64,000 nucleotides of DNA from Elusimicrobiaceae bacterium. GTDB taxonomy: Bacteria; Elusimicrobiota; Elusimicrobia; Elusimicrobiales; Elusimicrobiaceae. The position numbers and the translations under genes were made by a program. A model generated the notes under the pieces. It saw only the letters and a program-made list of their open reading frames with translations, was not told the DNA's origin and searched no databases. The stretch covers positions 95,144-159,143 of the forward strand of contig JAGCWX010000013.1 in NCBI GenBank assembly GCA_017961585.1. The letters are read 5' to 3'. Below, in pieces: positions 1 to 9,022 of this stretch; position 1 is the first letter of the stretch, and every line of letters begins with the position of its first letter.

Positions 1-1134
1 TCTGAATCTGTTTCCGCCGGTCACCCGGATAAAGTGTGCGACCAAATTTCCGACGCTGTTTTGGATGCTATTTTAGCCAAAGACAAAGCCGCCCGTGTGG
101 CGTGTGAAACTTACATTACCCGCGGCTTAGTAGTTATCGGTGGGGAAATTACTACCCGTACGTGGGTGGATGTGGAGCAAATTGCCCGCAATGTCATTAA
201 AAATATTGGCTACGATGAGGCCAAATGGGGCTTTAACTATAAAACCTGTGCCGTGGTTAACGTAATTGGCAAACAATCGCCGGACATCAGCCAAGGGGTG
301 GATGTTGGCGGTGCAGGGGATCAAGGACTTATGGTTGGCTACGCCGTCAATGAAACGCCCGAACTAATGCCGCTTTCCTTGGTTTTATCCCACAACATTT
401 TAAAGGAGTTGGATAAGGTGCGCCGTTCCAAAAAACTTCCTTACCTGGGGCCGGATGCCAAATCTCAAGTAACGGTGGAGTATAAAGACGGAAAACCGGT
501 GCGTGTGGATACGGTGGTGCTTTCCACTCAACATACCGAAGATATTTTGGATAAAACAGGCAACCAAATTACCGAAAAATCCAAAAAAGAACTTATCTCT
601 ACCGTGATTGCCCCCGTAGTTGGCAAGTGGATGGATAAGAACACTAAAATTTACATCAACCCGACGGGGAAATTTGTCATCGGAGGCCCGCAGTCTGACA
701 CAGGGCTTACCGGGCGCAAAATTATTGTAGATACTTACGGTGGACGATGCCCGCATGGTGGGGGGGCGTTCTCCGGCAAGGATCCAACCAAGGTGGATCG
801 TTCTGCGGCATATATGGCGCGCTACATTGCCAAAAACATTGTAGCGGCTAAGCTTGCGCACGAATGTACCGTCCAGCTGGCGTATGCTATTGGTAAGGAC
901 GACCCGGTCGGTTTTTATGTGGATACGGATGGCACGGGGATATTGCCCGATGAAAAACTTGCGCAAATTGCCCGTACTATTTTCCCGCTTACGCCACGGG
1001 GTATTATTGAACATTTTAAATTGCGTAGCCCCATTTATGCACAGACCGCTGCTTTCGGGCATTTTGGTCGCAAAGCATTCCCGTGGGAAAAGACCGATAA
1101 AGCTGCTACGCTTAAGAAAGTGGCAGGGAAATAA
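1..1134 (+). CDS. metK: S-adenosylmethionine synthetase (5' end missing)
   Basis: Makes S-adenosylmethionine from methionine and ATP in the cytoplasm. The reading frame is already open at base 1 ([15 protein letters not shown]...), so the first few residues lie outside the window; the GTG at 34 is internal and not a start. Family signatures are visible: the GHPDK motif at the very start, the GAGDQG hexapeptide of the ATP site, and the glycine-rich [16 protein letters not shown] loop. About 377 residues are present, close to full length for the family (about 380-400). The DJ-1 gene follows after 8 bases, so the two are probably co-transcribed. Confidence 0.97.
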   Translation, partial: SESVSAGHPDKVCDQISDAVLDAILAKDKAARVACETYITRGLVVIGGEITTRTWVDVEQIARNVIKNIGYDEAKWGFNYKTCAVVNVIGKQSPDISQGVDVGGAGDQGLMVGYAVNETPELMPLSLVLSHNILKELDKVRRSKKLPYLGPDAKSQVTVEYKDGKPVRVDTVVLSTQHTEDILDKTGNQITEKSKKELISTVIAPVVGKWMDKNTKIYINPTGKFVIGGPQSDTGLTGRKIIVDTYGGRCPHGGGAFSGKDPTKVDRSAAYMARYIAKNIVAAKLAHECTVQLAYAIGKDDPVGFYVDTDGTGILPDEKLAQIARTIFPLTPRGIIEHFKLRSPIYAQTAAFGHFGRKAFPWEKTDKAATLKKVAGK

Positions 1135-1142
1135 AAGAATTT

Positions 1143-1685
1143 ATGAAGAAAGTCTGCTTAGTACTTACGGATGGATTTGAAGAATTGGAAGCTGTAGGTA
1201 CGTTTGCTATTTTAAGCCGTGCCGGATTGACGGTGGATATTTTTTCGCTTACGCAAGGGGATGCGACAGGCCGCTTTGGCCTTGCGTGCACGGCATTAAA
1301 GCCGTTTGCAACGTTGAACGGAACTGATTATGATGCCCTGGTATTACCCGGCGGACCGCAATACAGCACTTTGAAAAAAAGTGAGGGCGTGCAAGCCCTT
1401 ATCAAAGAATTTGTAGAGGGCGGCAAAGTAGTGGCAGCTATTTGCGCAAGCCCTACTATTTTGGGCCACGCAGGTTATTTGAAAGGCAAAAAATACACTT
1501 GTTTTACGGCAATGAATGAAGATTTCGGCGGTCATTTTACCGGGGAATATGCCACCACGGATGGCAATATTATTACCGGTCAGTCCGCCGCGGCTACCAT
1601 TGATTTTGGTTTTGCGATTGTAGAAAAATTATTGGGTAAAGAAAAAGCCGAACAGGTCAAAAAAAGTATCTACTACAAAAAATAA
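1143..1685 (+). CDS. DJ-1/PfpI (ThiJ) family protein
   Basis: A 180-residue single-domain protein of the DJ-1/PfpI superfamily. The nucleophile-elbow motif AAICASP places the reactive cysteine at Cys101, with the conserved acidic residues near Glu14/Glu15 (GFEELE) and the LVLPGG strand before it. Family members are glyoxalase/deglycase-like stress proteins or chaperones; the exact activity cannot be read from sequence. It lies 8 bases after metK and ends one base before the convergent M20 peptidase gene, so there is no room for a dedicated terminator between them. Confidence 0.88.
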   Translation: MKKVCLVLTDGFEELEAVGTFAILSRAGLTVDIFSLTQGDATGRFGLACTALKPFATLNGTDYDALVLPGGPQYSTLKKSEGVQALIKEFVEGGKVVAAICASPTILGHAGYLKGKKYTCFTAMNEDFGGHFTGEYATTDGNIITGQSAAATIDFGFAIVEKLLGKEKAEQVKKSIYYKK

Positions 1686-1686
1686 A

Positions 1687-3138
1687 TTATTCTTTTTCGG
1701 CTGTTTGAGCAGTAAGTGGCAGCAAATCTTGCCCGTAGGCAAAATCAAAAACCACCCCCGCAATAAATTCCAATTGACGATAAAAGTCTTCTTCTCGGAT
1801 GCGCTCATCCGCGGCATGTGCCGTGTTGGTATCCAGCGGGTCCATATCCGGGCCCAAGCCGTAGGTAATCACACCTAAATTGCGCAAGAATTCATTATCA
1901 CCCGAGGCAGGGCTTAATCCCGGTACGGTAATGGATCCAGGCCGCAACTTTGTGGCGGTTTGTTTGATGGAAGCAAACAACGGGTCCGTGCCATCCATAG
2001 CTTTTGGAGCGGGCGTCTGCGGACGTTCTACAATTTCCAAAAGGATATGCTCATCTTGCTTAAATAGTGCTTGCAGCTGGGCTAAAAACTCGTCGGGATC
2101 TGTGCCCGGTAATAAACGCACGTTTAATAGAGCACTGGCCGAAGCTCCGGTAGCCCCTGTCCGTACCGGGGAAGAAATTTGGGTGGGGTTAATAGTGTCT
2201 TGTAATTGAGATTTAAAAAACGGATCTTGCGCCATGAGCTGGGCAGCCGTCTGACGGTTTTGGGGGTTTTCGTCCGATAAGAGCATACGAATTGTGGTTT
2301 GTCCGTCTTCATCTTGCAACGGTAAAATAGCTTCCAATAATGTTTTGGTGGGGGGAGTTACTTTTGCGGGTGGGTTAAAATTTTCAATTTTGGCCAATGC
2401 TTGCGACAAGTTGTACACGGCATTATTTTCTACCGGCATAGAAGAATGAGTTTCCGTTCCCAGGGCCGTGATGCGGATATCCATATATTGTTTGGAAGAG
2501 GCCTCCGCAAATACCAAATCGGGGCCGTTCGGATCCTGAATGATACCACCCCCTTCGTTAAGGGCAAAACCGGGCGCAATTTGTTCCCAAAGGGTGTTCC
2601 CTAACCATAAGAGCCCGGTATCGCTACCGGTTTCTTCACCGGAAGTGGCCAGGAAGATAATATCGCGTACTGGTTTTTGTTCTTGCTGGGCTAGCCATAA
2701 GAATAAAGTCAAATAAGCGGCAGTATAATTTTTAGCATCGGTGGCGCCTAGTCCGTAGATATAGCCGTCTTTTTCCACGGCCTTAAAAGGGGGGACGGTC
2801 CACCCGGACTGTGCATTGGCAGTGTCTAAGTGTGAAATTAAAAGCAGTGGCTTTTGAGAAGGATCAGTTCCCTTAATGCGTGCTAACAGGTTGGCCCGGC
2901 CTTTGACGGGGGAAAAAATATCCCAGTCAATGTGTTGCTTGTTAAATTGTTTGTAAATGTAACGTGCGGCGGAAATTTCATCGGGGTTAGCAACGGAAGT
3001 ATCTATTTTTAGCAATTTTATAAAGTGTTTTTTGGCGTTTTGGTGCAACGGTTCCCATGAATTTTGCGCCGCAGGGGCTGCGTGCACACTCCACACAGTT
3101 AGACACAAAATCCCGGTTAATAGCAGTTTATTTCTCAT
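1687..3138 (-). CDS. secreted M20-family metallopeptidase
   Basis: A zinc-dependent exopeptidase/deacylase of the M20 family (PepV/ArgE/carboxypeptidase-like), probably periplasmic. The start is placed at the ATG at 3138 (MRNKLLLTGILCLTVW...), which begins a signal peptide ending near VHA-AP; a TTG at 3147 is the in-frame alternative. Metal and catalytic residues are visible, numbered from the TTG: LISHLDT (His106, Asp108), LGATDAKN (Asp137) and the ATSGEETGSD pair (Glu171/172). A dimerisation-type insert occupies the middle. The gene overlaps the end of the DUF192 gene, so both probably form one operon. Peptide scavenging with the nearby Opp transporter is a plausible but unproven link. Confidence 0.9.
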   Translation of the reverse strand: MRNKLLLTGILCLTVWSVHAAPAAQNSWEPLHQNAKKHFIKLLKIDTSVANPDEISAARYIYKQFNKQHIDWDIFSPVKGRANLLARIKGTDPSQKPLLLISHLDTANAQSGWTVPPFKAVEKDGYIYGLGATDAKNYTAAYLTLFLWLAQQEQKPVRDIIFLATSGEETGSDTGLLWLGNTLWEQIAPGFALNEGGGIIQDPNGPDLVFAEASSKQYMDIRITALGTETHSSMPVENNAVYNLSQALAKIENFNPPAKVTPPTKTLLEAILPLQDEDGQTTIRMLLSDENPQNRQTAAQLMAQDPFFKSQLQDTINPTQISSPVRTGATGASASALLNVRLLPGTDPDEFLAQLQALFKQDEHILLEIVERPQTPAPKAMDGTDPLFASIKQTATKLRPGSITVPGLSPASGDNEFLRNLGVITYGLGPDMDPLDTNTAHAADERIREEDFYRQLEFIAGVVFDFAYGQDLLPLTAQTAEKE

Positions 3139-3571
3139 GTGTTTCAAATTGTAGCCGACTGCCGGGTACTACCCCATGTTTTTGGGCGGATTTGCTGGTT
3201 AGTTCTAGCACGTATTTGCCGTACCCCAGGGCGTAGGCCACTTCGTCATCGGGGGTATAAGTGTAAGAATGGGGCATTTCAGCTGCTACACCGGTGACGG
3301 TTTTATCGGTATCAATAAACACCATATCTAGGTCAATGAGTGTATTTTTCATCCAAAAAGCTTGTTCGCCTTCTTCGTCAAAGGCAAAAATCATGCCTTG
3401 ATCTTCAGGTAAATCGGTCACAAACATTAGCCCTTTTTCTTGTTTTGCAGGCGTATCCGCTACTTTGGCTTGTACTACAAATCCGTCAGGTAGCGTAACG
3501 GGAATGGTTTTATAAGGATGGCAAGCAACCAGACCCCATAGAGCGGTGAGTAAAATAAAGTATTTCTTCAT
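3128..3571 (-). CDS. DUF192 lipoprotein
   Basis: A 147-residue protein with a lipoprotein signal (LVAC, lipid-modified Cys near residue 17) followed by a complete DUF192 domain: the KGLMFVTDLPEDQGMIFAF and FWMKNTLIDLDMVFID blocks are typical. The function of this family is not established; members are usually small exported or lipid-anchored proteins. A -10-like TATACT (minus strand, 3579-3584) lies only 7 bases before the ATG with no ribosome-binding site, suggesting a leaderless transcript. The M20 peptidase gene overlaps its 3' end. Confidence 0.85.
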   Translation of the reverse strand: MKKYFILLTALWGLVACHPYKTIPVTLPDGFVVQAKVADTPAKQEKGLMFVTDLPEDQGMIFAFDEEGEQAFWMKNTLIDLDMVFIDTDKTVTGVAAEMPHSYTYTPDDEVAYALGYGKYVLELTSKSAQKHGVVPGSRLQFETHEK

Positions 3572-3670
3572 ATAAAACAGTATAGCAAATCCAGCAGCGC
3601 TTTATATTAATATCCGCATATTTGAAAATAATTCGTATGGCAAACTGCGTGCGGAGTGCGCCTAAATTGC

Positions 3671-3676
3671 TATAAT
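3671..3676 (+). promoter_or_regulatory. extended -10 of the opp operon; leaderless start
   Basis: TGC-TATAAT with seven bases between the hexamer and the ATG at 3684. There is no space for a Shine-Dalgarno sequence, so transcription probably starts at or within one base of the start codon. Confidence 0.6.
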
Positions 3677-3683
3677 ATAACCG

Positions 3684-4652
3684 ATGACACAAGCCGCGTT
3701 AACTGTGCAAGATTTGCACCTTAGTTTTTTGACCGATGAAGGGGCTTTGCCCGTCTTGCGGGGGCTTTCCTATACATTGTCACCCGGTAAAATCCTGGCG
3801 GTGGTGGGGGAATCCGGCAGCGGCAAAACCGTGCATGCACTAAGTATCCTTAATTTGTTGCCGCCCAATGCACGGGTAGACCAGGGTAAAATACTGTATC
3901 AAGGTAAAAATTTGCTATCTATGAAATCCTCTGCATTGCGTCGGGTCCGCGGGCGCAAAATCGCTATGATTTTTCAGGATCCGCAGGCCAGTTTAAACCC
4001 CGTGTTGACGGTAGGGGAACAGCTCATAGAAACCTTGCGTGCGCATAAACGGATTTCTAAAAAAACGGCCCGCAAACAAGCAGCCGAATTGCTGACCAAA
4101 GTAGGCATTGAAGAGGCCGAAAAACGCTTAGAAGAATATCCGTTTCAATTTTCCGGCGGGATGTGTCAGCGTGTGATGATTGCTATGGCCTTGGCACTTA
4201 GTCCCGATGTCTTAATTGCCGATGAACCCACAACCGCTTTGGACGTTACCATTCAAGCACAAATTTTGCGCCTTATCAAAGAGTTGCAACAGCAAAGCGG
4301 CATGGCTGCTATTTTTATTACCCATAATTTAGCTGTGGCTGCCCAGGTGGCGGATGAAGTGCTGGTGCTTTATGCCGGGCAATGTATGGAACAAGCGCCC
4401 GCTTCTAGACTTTTTAGTCATCCGCTGCATCCTTATACTCAGGGGTTATTAGGTTCGCTTGCCAGTGTGGAGCGCAAAGAAGAGCGATTACCGGCTATTA
4501 CCGGCAATCCGCCTCGCCCCGGGGAAATTTTAACCGGCTGTCCGTTTGCCCCGCGCTGTTCCCACGCGTTAAAAAAATGTTTTGAAACTTGCCCTCCGCT
4601 CTATGAAAAAGATGGGTGCAAAGTCCGCTGCTTTTTACAGGAGGGGAAATGA
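3684..4652 (+). CDS. oppD: oligopeptide/dipeptide ABC transporter ATP-binding protein (OppD-like)
   Basis: First of the two ATPases of an Opp/Dpp-type peptide importer; it acts on the cytoplasmic face of the inner membrane. Walker A is GESGSGKT (near residue 42), the ABC signature is FSGGMCQR, Walker B is DVLIADEPTTALDV, and the H-loop is FITHN. The C-terminal oligopeptide-transporter extension is present, including the cysteine cluster CPFAPRCSHALKKC typical of OppD/DppD (possible iron-sulfur site). It overlaps the next ATPase gene by ATGA. The start follows a -10 element directly, so no RBS is expected. Confidence 0.93.
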   Translation: MTQAALTVQDLHLSFLTDEGALPVLRGLSYTLSPGKILAVVGESGSGKTVHALSILNLLPPNARVDQGKILYQGKNLLSMKSSALRRVRGRKIAMIFQDPQASLNPVLTVGEQLIETLRAHKRISKKTARKQAAELLTKVGIEEAEKRLEEYPFQFSGGMCQRVMIAMALALSPDVLIADEPTTALDVTIQAQILRLIKELQQQSGMAAIFITHNLAVAAQVADEVLVLYAGQCMEQAPASRLFSHPLHPYTQGLLGSLASVERKEERLPAITGNPPRPGEILTGCPFAPRCSHALKKCFETCPPLYEKDGCKVRCFLQEGK

Positions 4653-5446
4653 CTGCCGCTTTAGTAATTGAGAACCTGCACAAAACGTATGTTCGTAAAG
4701 CGTGGTTGGGAAAGCGCGTTGAAAAGCCGGTCTTGCGCGGAATTGATCTTACGCTTGAAGAAGGTAAAGTGTTGGGATTGGTAGGCGAATCGGGCTGTGG
4801 CAAGAGTACCCTTTGTAAAGTAATTTTGGGGATTGAACCTATTACCTCCGGTACTGTGCAAGTGGCCGGCGTGAATATCAACGGGTTATCCACGGCAAAA
4901 TGGCGCGACTTGCGTCGTAAAATGCAGGTGGTCTATCAAGATCCGTACGCTAGCTTGGATCCGCGTTTTACCGTGCGTCAATTAGTTAGCGAACCCTTGG
5001 ATATCCATAAATTATATATGGACAAATCTGCACGTGAAAATTACTTGCGCGAACTACTTAACTCCGTGCAGTTGGACGTGGCCTTTTTAGACCGCTATCC
5101 ACATGAATTTTCCGGCGGACAACGCCAGCGTATTGCTATTGCGCGCGCCCTAGCTTTGGAACCGCAAATTCTTATCGCGGATGAGCCGGTATCTGCCTTG
5201 GACGTTTCTGTACAAGCACAAATTTTAAATTTGCTTAAAGACATTGCACAAAAACGTCAACTTTCTATGCTTTTTGTGACGCACGACTTTGCCGTTGCGC
5301 GCTTTTTGTGCGATGATATTGCCGTGATGCATCAAGGAAAAATCGTGGAATACGCCCCAGCGGAAGAATTGTTTGCGCAGCCGCGGCAGGCCTATACGCA
5401 AAAATTACTTTCGGCCGTACCTACGGTACCGCGAGGTGCTTTATGA
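4649..5446 (+). CDS. oppF: oligopeptide/dipeptide ABC transporter ATP-binding protein (OppF-like)
   Basis: Second ATPase of the peptide importer. The start at 4649 is chosen because a GGAGG sits just upstream and the ATG overlaps the OppD stop (ATGA); an upstream in-frame GTG/ATG-type start would run deep into OppD. Walker A is GESGCGKS, the signature is FSGGQRQR, and Walker B is QILIADEPVSALDV. It lacks the long C-terminal cysteine cluster seen in the OppD partner. Its stop overlaps the permease start (ATGA at 5443), indicating translational coupling. Confidence 0.92.
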   Translation: MTAALVIENLHKTYVRKAWLGKRVEKPVLRGIDLTLEEGKVLGLVGESGCGKSTLCKVILGIEPITSGTVQVAGVNINGLSTAKWRDLRRKMQVVYQDPYASLDPRFTVRQLVSEPLDIHKLYMDKSARENYLRELLNSVQLDVAFLDRYPHEFSGGQRQRIAIARALALEPQILIADEPVSALDVSVQAQILNLLKDIAQKRQLSMLFVTHDFAVARFLCDDIAVMHQGKIVEYAPAEELFAQPRQAYTQKLLSAVPTVPRGAL

Positions 5447-6468
5447 GAAGATATATTTTGCGTCGGCTTTGTTTGCTGCCCTTGGTGGTGTTGGGGGTTA
5501 CTTTCTTGTTATTCTTTTTAACCCAGCGCTTAAGCCCTGAAATGCGTGCCTCTTTGTATGTAAAGGATCCGCGTCAAATGGGTGCCTTGGAAGAAGTCAT
5601 CCGCGAATATGGCTTGCGGGATAACGTTTTTAAACAATACGGCCGTTGGCTGGTGCAAGTAGCCCACGGGGATTTGGGGTATAGCCCCAGTGCCAATATG
5701 CCTGTCGCGCAAGCCCTTAAGAAATATTTGCCGGCCACCATTCAACTAGCCGTGGTTACCATGATATTAGTCGTATTTTTTGGCGTATGGTTTGGGGCCG
5801 CTTCGGCGGTGCATAAAGATAGGTGGCAAGATTTTATAGCGCGGTTTATTTCGGTGGGAGGGTTTTCGCTACCTATTTTTGTGCTGGGGCTCATTTTACT
5901 CATGATTTTTTACGGCAAATTGGGATGGTTCGCCCCGGGTGGATATTCTATTCAAACCGATATTATTATTCATAGTTCGGCCTTTAAAACGTATACGGGT
6001 TTCTTGCTGATAGACAGCTTGCTCAATGGGGACTTGCGCGTATTTTGTGATGTGTTTGCCCATTTAGTGTTGCCGGCAGTAACATTATGTATCGGCTCGT
6101 TTGCGCTCATGGTGCGTGTGATGCGTTCCTCCATGCTAGAAGAACTCAACAAAGATTACGTCCGCACGGCGCGTGCCAAGGGGCTGCGTGAATACCGGGT
6201 GATTTACAAACACGCGGGGAAGAATGCCATTATCCCTGTGATTACCCTGGCTGGGATTCAGTTTATTCGGTTGTTAGGCGGTACGGTAATTGTAGAAACT
6301 ATTTTTGATTACCCCGGTATCGGGCGTTTTGGAGTGTTAGCAGCCCAGCAGTTGGATATTGCCGGGATTTTAGGATTTTCGCTGATGGTGGCTGTATTGT
6401 TTGTGATTGGGAATTTATTTTCCGATATTTTGTATATGGCGGCGGATCCGCGTATTCGGTTGGAGTGA
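5443..6468 (+). CDS. oppB: peptide ABC transporter permease (OppB-like)
   Basis: Inner-membrane permease with an N-terminal anchor (LLPLVVLGVTFLLFFLTQRL), an OppB-type N-terminal domain (YGLRDNVFKQYGRWL) and about six membrane segments. The EAA-loop coupling motif is seen in the C-terminal third (TARAKGLREYRVIYKHAGKN). Length (341 residues) fits OppB/DppB. It forms the membrane channel with the OppC partner that follows. Confidence 0.92.
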   Translation: MRRYILRRLCLLPLVVLGVTFLLFFLTQRLSPEMRASLYVKDPRQMGALEEVIREYGLRDNVFKQYGRWLVQVAHGDLGYSPSANMPVAQALKKYLPATIQLAVVTMILVVFFGVWFGAASAVHKDRWQDFIARFISVGGFSLPIFVLGLILLMIFYGKLGWFAPGGYSIQTDIIIHSSAFKTYTGFLLIDSLLNGDLRVFCDVFAHLVLPAVTLCIGSFALMVRVMRSSMLEELNKDYVRTARAKGLREYRVIYKHAGKNAIIPVITLAGIQFIRLLGGTVIVETIFDYPGIGRFGVLAAQQLDIAGILGFSLMVAVLFVIGNLFSDILYMAADPRIRLE

Positions 6469-6470
6469 GC

Positions 6471-7343
6471 ATGAACCTGCGTATCTTAAAACGTATCTAT
6501 AAGAACAAAACCTCACTATGTGGGCTCTTATTAGTGGCTTTTTTCGGAGCGGTGGCACTGTTTGCCCCGATGCTTGCGCCGGTTCAAAATGAGCACAATC
6601 CCTATCAATTGCCGCAGTCAAGTTACCAAATTACTCCGCAACCCCCTTCCGCGGACCACTGGTTCGGCACTACCGAACAGCAATACGATTTGTATTATGG
6701 TATTGTATGGGGCGCACGGCTGGCTTTTAAAATTGGCATCACGGTAACGGCGTTGGCCTTTTTAATTGGGCTAGCGGTGGGGGGAATTGCTGCCTATTTC
6801 GGTGGAAAAGTGGACGAAACCCTCATGCGGTTGACGGATGTAGTTTTTGCGGTGCCCTCTTTGGTATTGGCGATGGTGATTGCCGCAATGCTTGGGCCGG
6901 ATCTCAAAAATATGATGATAGCGTTAACGGCGGTTGCGTGGCCTTCCTATGCACGCTTGGTGCGAGGGGATATTTTATCTGTTAAACAACGTAACTATGT
7001 GACTGCGGCGCGCACGTTGGGGGCGGGTGGTCCACGTATTTTTCTACGCCATATTGTTCCCAATTCCATTTATCCTTCCGTTGTGGTAGCTAGTTTAGAT
7101 ATTGGCTATGTGGTACTGACGGCTGCCTCTCTTTCCTTTTTAGGGTTGGGAGCGCAACCCGGTACGGCCGATTGGGGGCAACTCATTGCTATGGCGCGTA
7201 ACTGGGTATTGGGTACGCCCAGTAATTCGCTGGCGTATTGGTATACCGTAGTGGTGCCCGGGGGAGCAATTTTCCTATTTGTACTTGGTTGGAACCTGTT
7301 AGGGGATGCATTTCGTGATATTTTGGACCCGCGCCAAGGGTAG
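6471..7343 (+). CDS. oppC: peptide ABC transporter permease (OppC-like)
   Basis: Second inner-membrane permease of the peptide importer, about 290 residues with six predicted membrane segments. The EAA motif is visible (TAARTLGAGGPRIFLRHIVPN). The start is placed at ATG 6471, which has GGAG five bases upstream; an in-frame GTG at 6465 overlapping the OppB stop is the alternative. No gene for the periplasmic peptide-binding protein follows; the operon ends here and an acyl-CoA ligase comes next. Confidence 0.92.
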   Translation: MNLRILKRIYKNKTSLCGLLLVAFFGAVALFAPMLAPVQNEHNPYQLPQSSYQITPQPPSADHWFGTTEQQYDLYYGIVWGARLAFKIGITVTALAFLIGLAVGGIAAYFGGKVDETLMRLTDVVFAVPSLVLAMVIAAMLGPDLKNMMIALTAVAWPSYARLVRGDILSVKQRNYVTAARTLGAGGPRIFLRHIVPNSIYPSVVVASLDIGYVVLTAASLSFLGLGAQPGTADWGQLIAMARNWVLGTPSNSLAYWYTVVVPGGAIFLFVLGWNLLGDAFRDILDPRQG

Positions 7344-7395
7344 GAATTCCATTAAGTATGCTACAATATAGATATACTCAATTTGAGAGGTGCTT

Positions 7396-9021
7396 ATGAT
7401 TCGTCGTAAAGATTTATATACTTCGCTAGCGGATAGTGCGTTTCGCTTTCCTAATAAAATTGCACTAACAGAGGCCGGCACGGAGAAAAGGATTTCTTAC
7501 CACGAACTTTTAATGCAAGTGGATCGTGCAGCCGATATGTTCTTTGAGCACGGCATCCGCAAAGGGGACCGTGTCGCGGTTGCCCACCGCAATTCCATTG
7601 ATACGATTGTGGCCAATTATGGCTTGTATAAGTTGGGGGCGGTAGCTATCCCGATGAACTTTATGGTCACCAAGCCCGAAGAAATTGAGTATATTTTAAA
7701 CAATGCCGGGGCCAAGGCCGTGGTGACACAGGCCGAGTTTATCCGTCACTACGTGAAGTGCTTGCCCAATATCCCCACAGTGCAGATTCTTTTTACTACG
7801 GACGAAATCCCTTCCTCGGTCCAGGATTGTGACAAAATACAATATTTCTGGAAAGAAATTGAAAAATCTACCTATCATGACGAAACAGCTTCCGCTCAAG
7901 CCGGGTTAGATGATTTGGCTTTTATTTTGTATACGTCCGGAACGACGGGCCTTCCCAAAGGGGCGATGATTACGCACGGCAATTTGGCGGCTAACGTCAT
8001 TTCCTGCGCGCAGATTTTTAAAATTACGGATGATGACTGCTTTTTGTGCTTGCTGCCCATGTTCCACTCGTTTGCGTGGACTACGTGTGTGGTCATTCCG
8101 CTTTACCTCAATTTGAAAGTGGTTATCGTGGCCAACGTAATGCCGGCCAGCAAGTGGCTGGGGGCTATGGGGACCGAGAACGTAACCCTCATTTTGGCAG
8201 TGCCGCAAATTTACGCGGTGCTCTCTAAAGAGGCCAAAGGGCTTAAACAGCTTTACTTGCGTTTTTGGCCGTTTAAGAACGTACGTTTCGGCGTGTCCGG
8301 CGCGGCTCCGCTTACGCAAGAGATTAAAGACCGGTTTGAAGAAAAAATCGGTGTGCCAATTTTGGAAGGGTACGGACTTACCGAAACCAGCCCTGTGGTG
8401 AGCGTGAACACGGAAGAATTGCAAAAAATTAAATCCGTAGGGCCGGCTATCCCGGCTGTCAGTACCCGTGTGCTTGATGATGACGGGAACGAAGTGCCCC
8501 GCAATCACGAAGGGGAGTTGTGTGTTAAAGGCCCCAACTTGTTTAAAGGGTATTGGGGTAACGAGGCCGCCACGCGCGATGCTTTCACAGAAGACGGATG
8601 GTTTAAAACCGGGGATATTGTGGAAGTAGATGATGACGGATTTATTTTTATTAAAGACCGCAAAAAAGACATGATTATCATCAAAGGGCTGAAAGTCTTC
8701 TCGGCCCAGGTGGAAGCGGTCATTTGCGAGCATCCTGCCATTGAAGAATGTGCGGTAATCGGTGTGCCGGACGGCCGTGGTGGCGAGTTTGTAAAGCTCT
8801 ACGCCGTTAAAAAAGAAGGAGCGGAAGTGTCCGACGCAGAATTTAGAAAGTTCTTAAAAACCCACTTAGACAACTACAAACGTCCGCGTGATTTTGAGTT
8901 TGTAGAAGCCCTGCCTAAAAATGCGCTTCGCAAAGTTTTAAAACGCGAACTGCGCAAAGATGCGGTGGAAAAATTAAAAAAAGCTGTTGCTGCCGGTGCC
9001 GCCGCTATAGCGGAGGACTAG
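7396..9021 (+). CDS. AMP-dependent acyl-CoA synthetase (long-chain fatty acid-CoA ligase type)
   Basis: An adenylate-forming enzyme that activates a carboxylic acid, most likely a fatty acid, to its CoA thioester. Motifs in order: the P-loop YTSGTTGLPKGA, GYGLTETSP, the hinge region DGWFKTGDIVEVDDDGFIFIKDRKKD, and the C-terminal lysine loop (NALRKVLKREL). The start at 7396 has a GAGAGG ribosome-binding site 5 bases upstream; the GTG at 7390 is inside that site. A TGC-TACAAT -10 lies about 25 bases further upstream. Which acid it uses cannot be told from sequence. Confidence 0.9.
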   Translation: MIRRKDLYTSLADSAFRFPNKIALTEAGTEKRISYHELLMQVDRAADMFFEHGIRKGDRVAVAHRNSIDTIVANYGLYKLGAVAIPMNFMVTKPEEIEYILNNAGAKAVVTQAEFIRHYVKCLPNIPTVQILFTTDEIPSSVQDCDKIQYFWKEIEKSTYHDETASAQAGLDDLAFILYTSGTTGLPKGAMITHGNLAANVISCAQIFKITDDDCFLCLLPMFHSFAWTTCVVIPLYLNLKVVIVANVMPASKWLGAMGTENVTLILAVPQIYAVLSKEAKGLKQLYLRFWPFKNVRFGVSGAAPLTQEIKDRFEEKIGVPILEGYGLTETSPVVSVNTEELQKIKSVGPAIPAVSTRVLDDDGNEVPRNHEGELCVKGPNLFKGYWGNEAATRDAFTEDGWFKTGDIVEVDDDGFIFIKDRKKDMIIIKGLKVFSAQVEAVICEHPAIEECAVIGVPDGRGGEFVKLYAVKKEGAEVSDAEFRKFLKTHLDNYKRPRDFEFVEALPKNALRKVLKRELRKDAVEKLKKAVAAGAAAIAED

Positions 9022-9022
9022 C

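Noticed and set aside
400..1062. 220-codon minus-strand frame inside metK (and similar long frames at 7906-8733, 37950-38786 and 60412-61167)
   Set aside because: They lie fully antisense to well-recognised genes, have no ribosome-binding site and translate to low-complexity His/Arg-rich protein typical of shadow frames.
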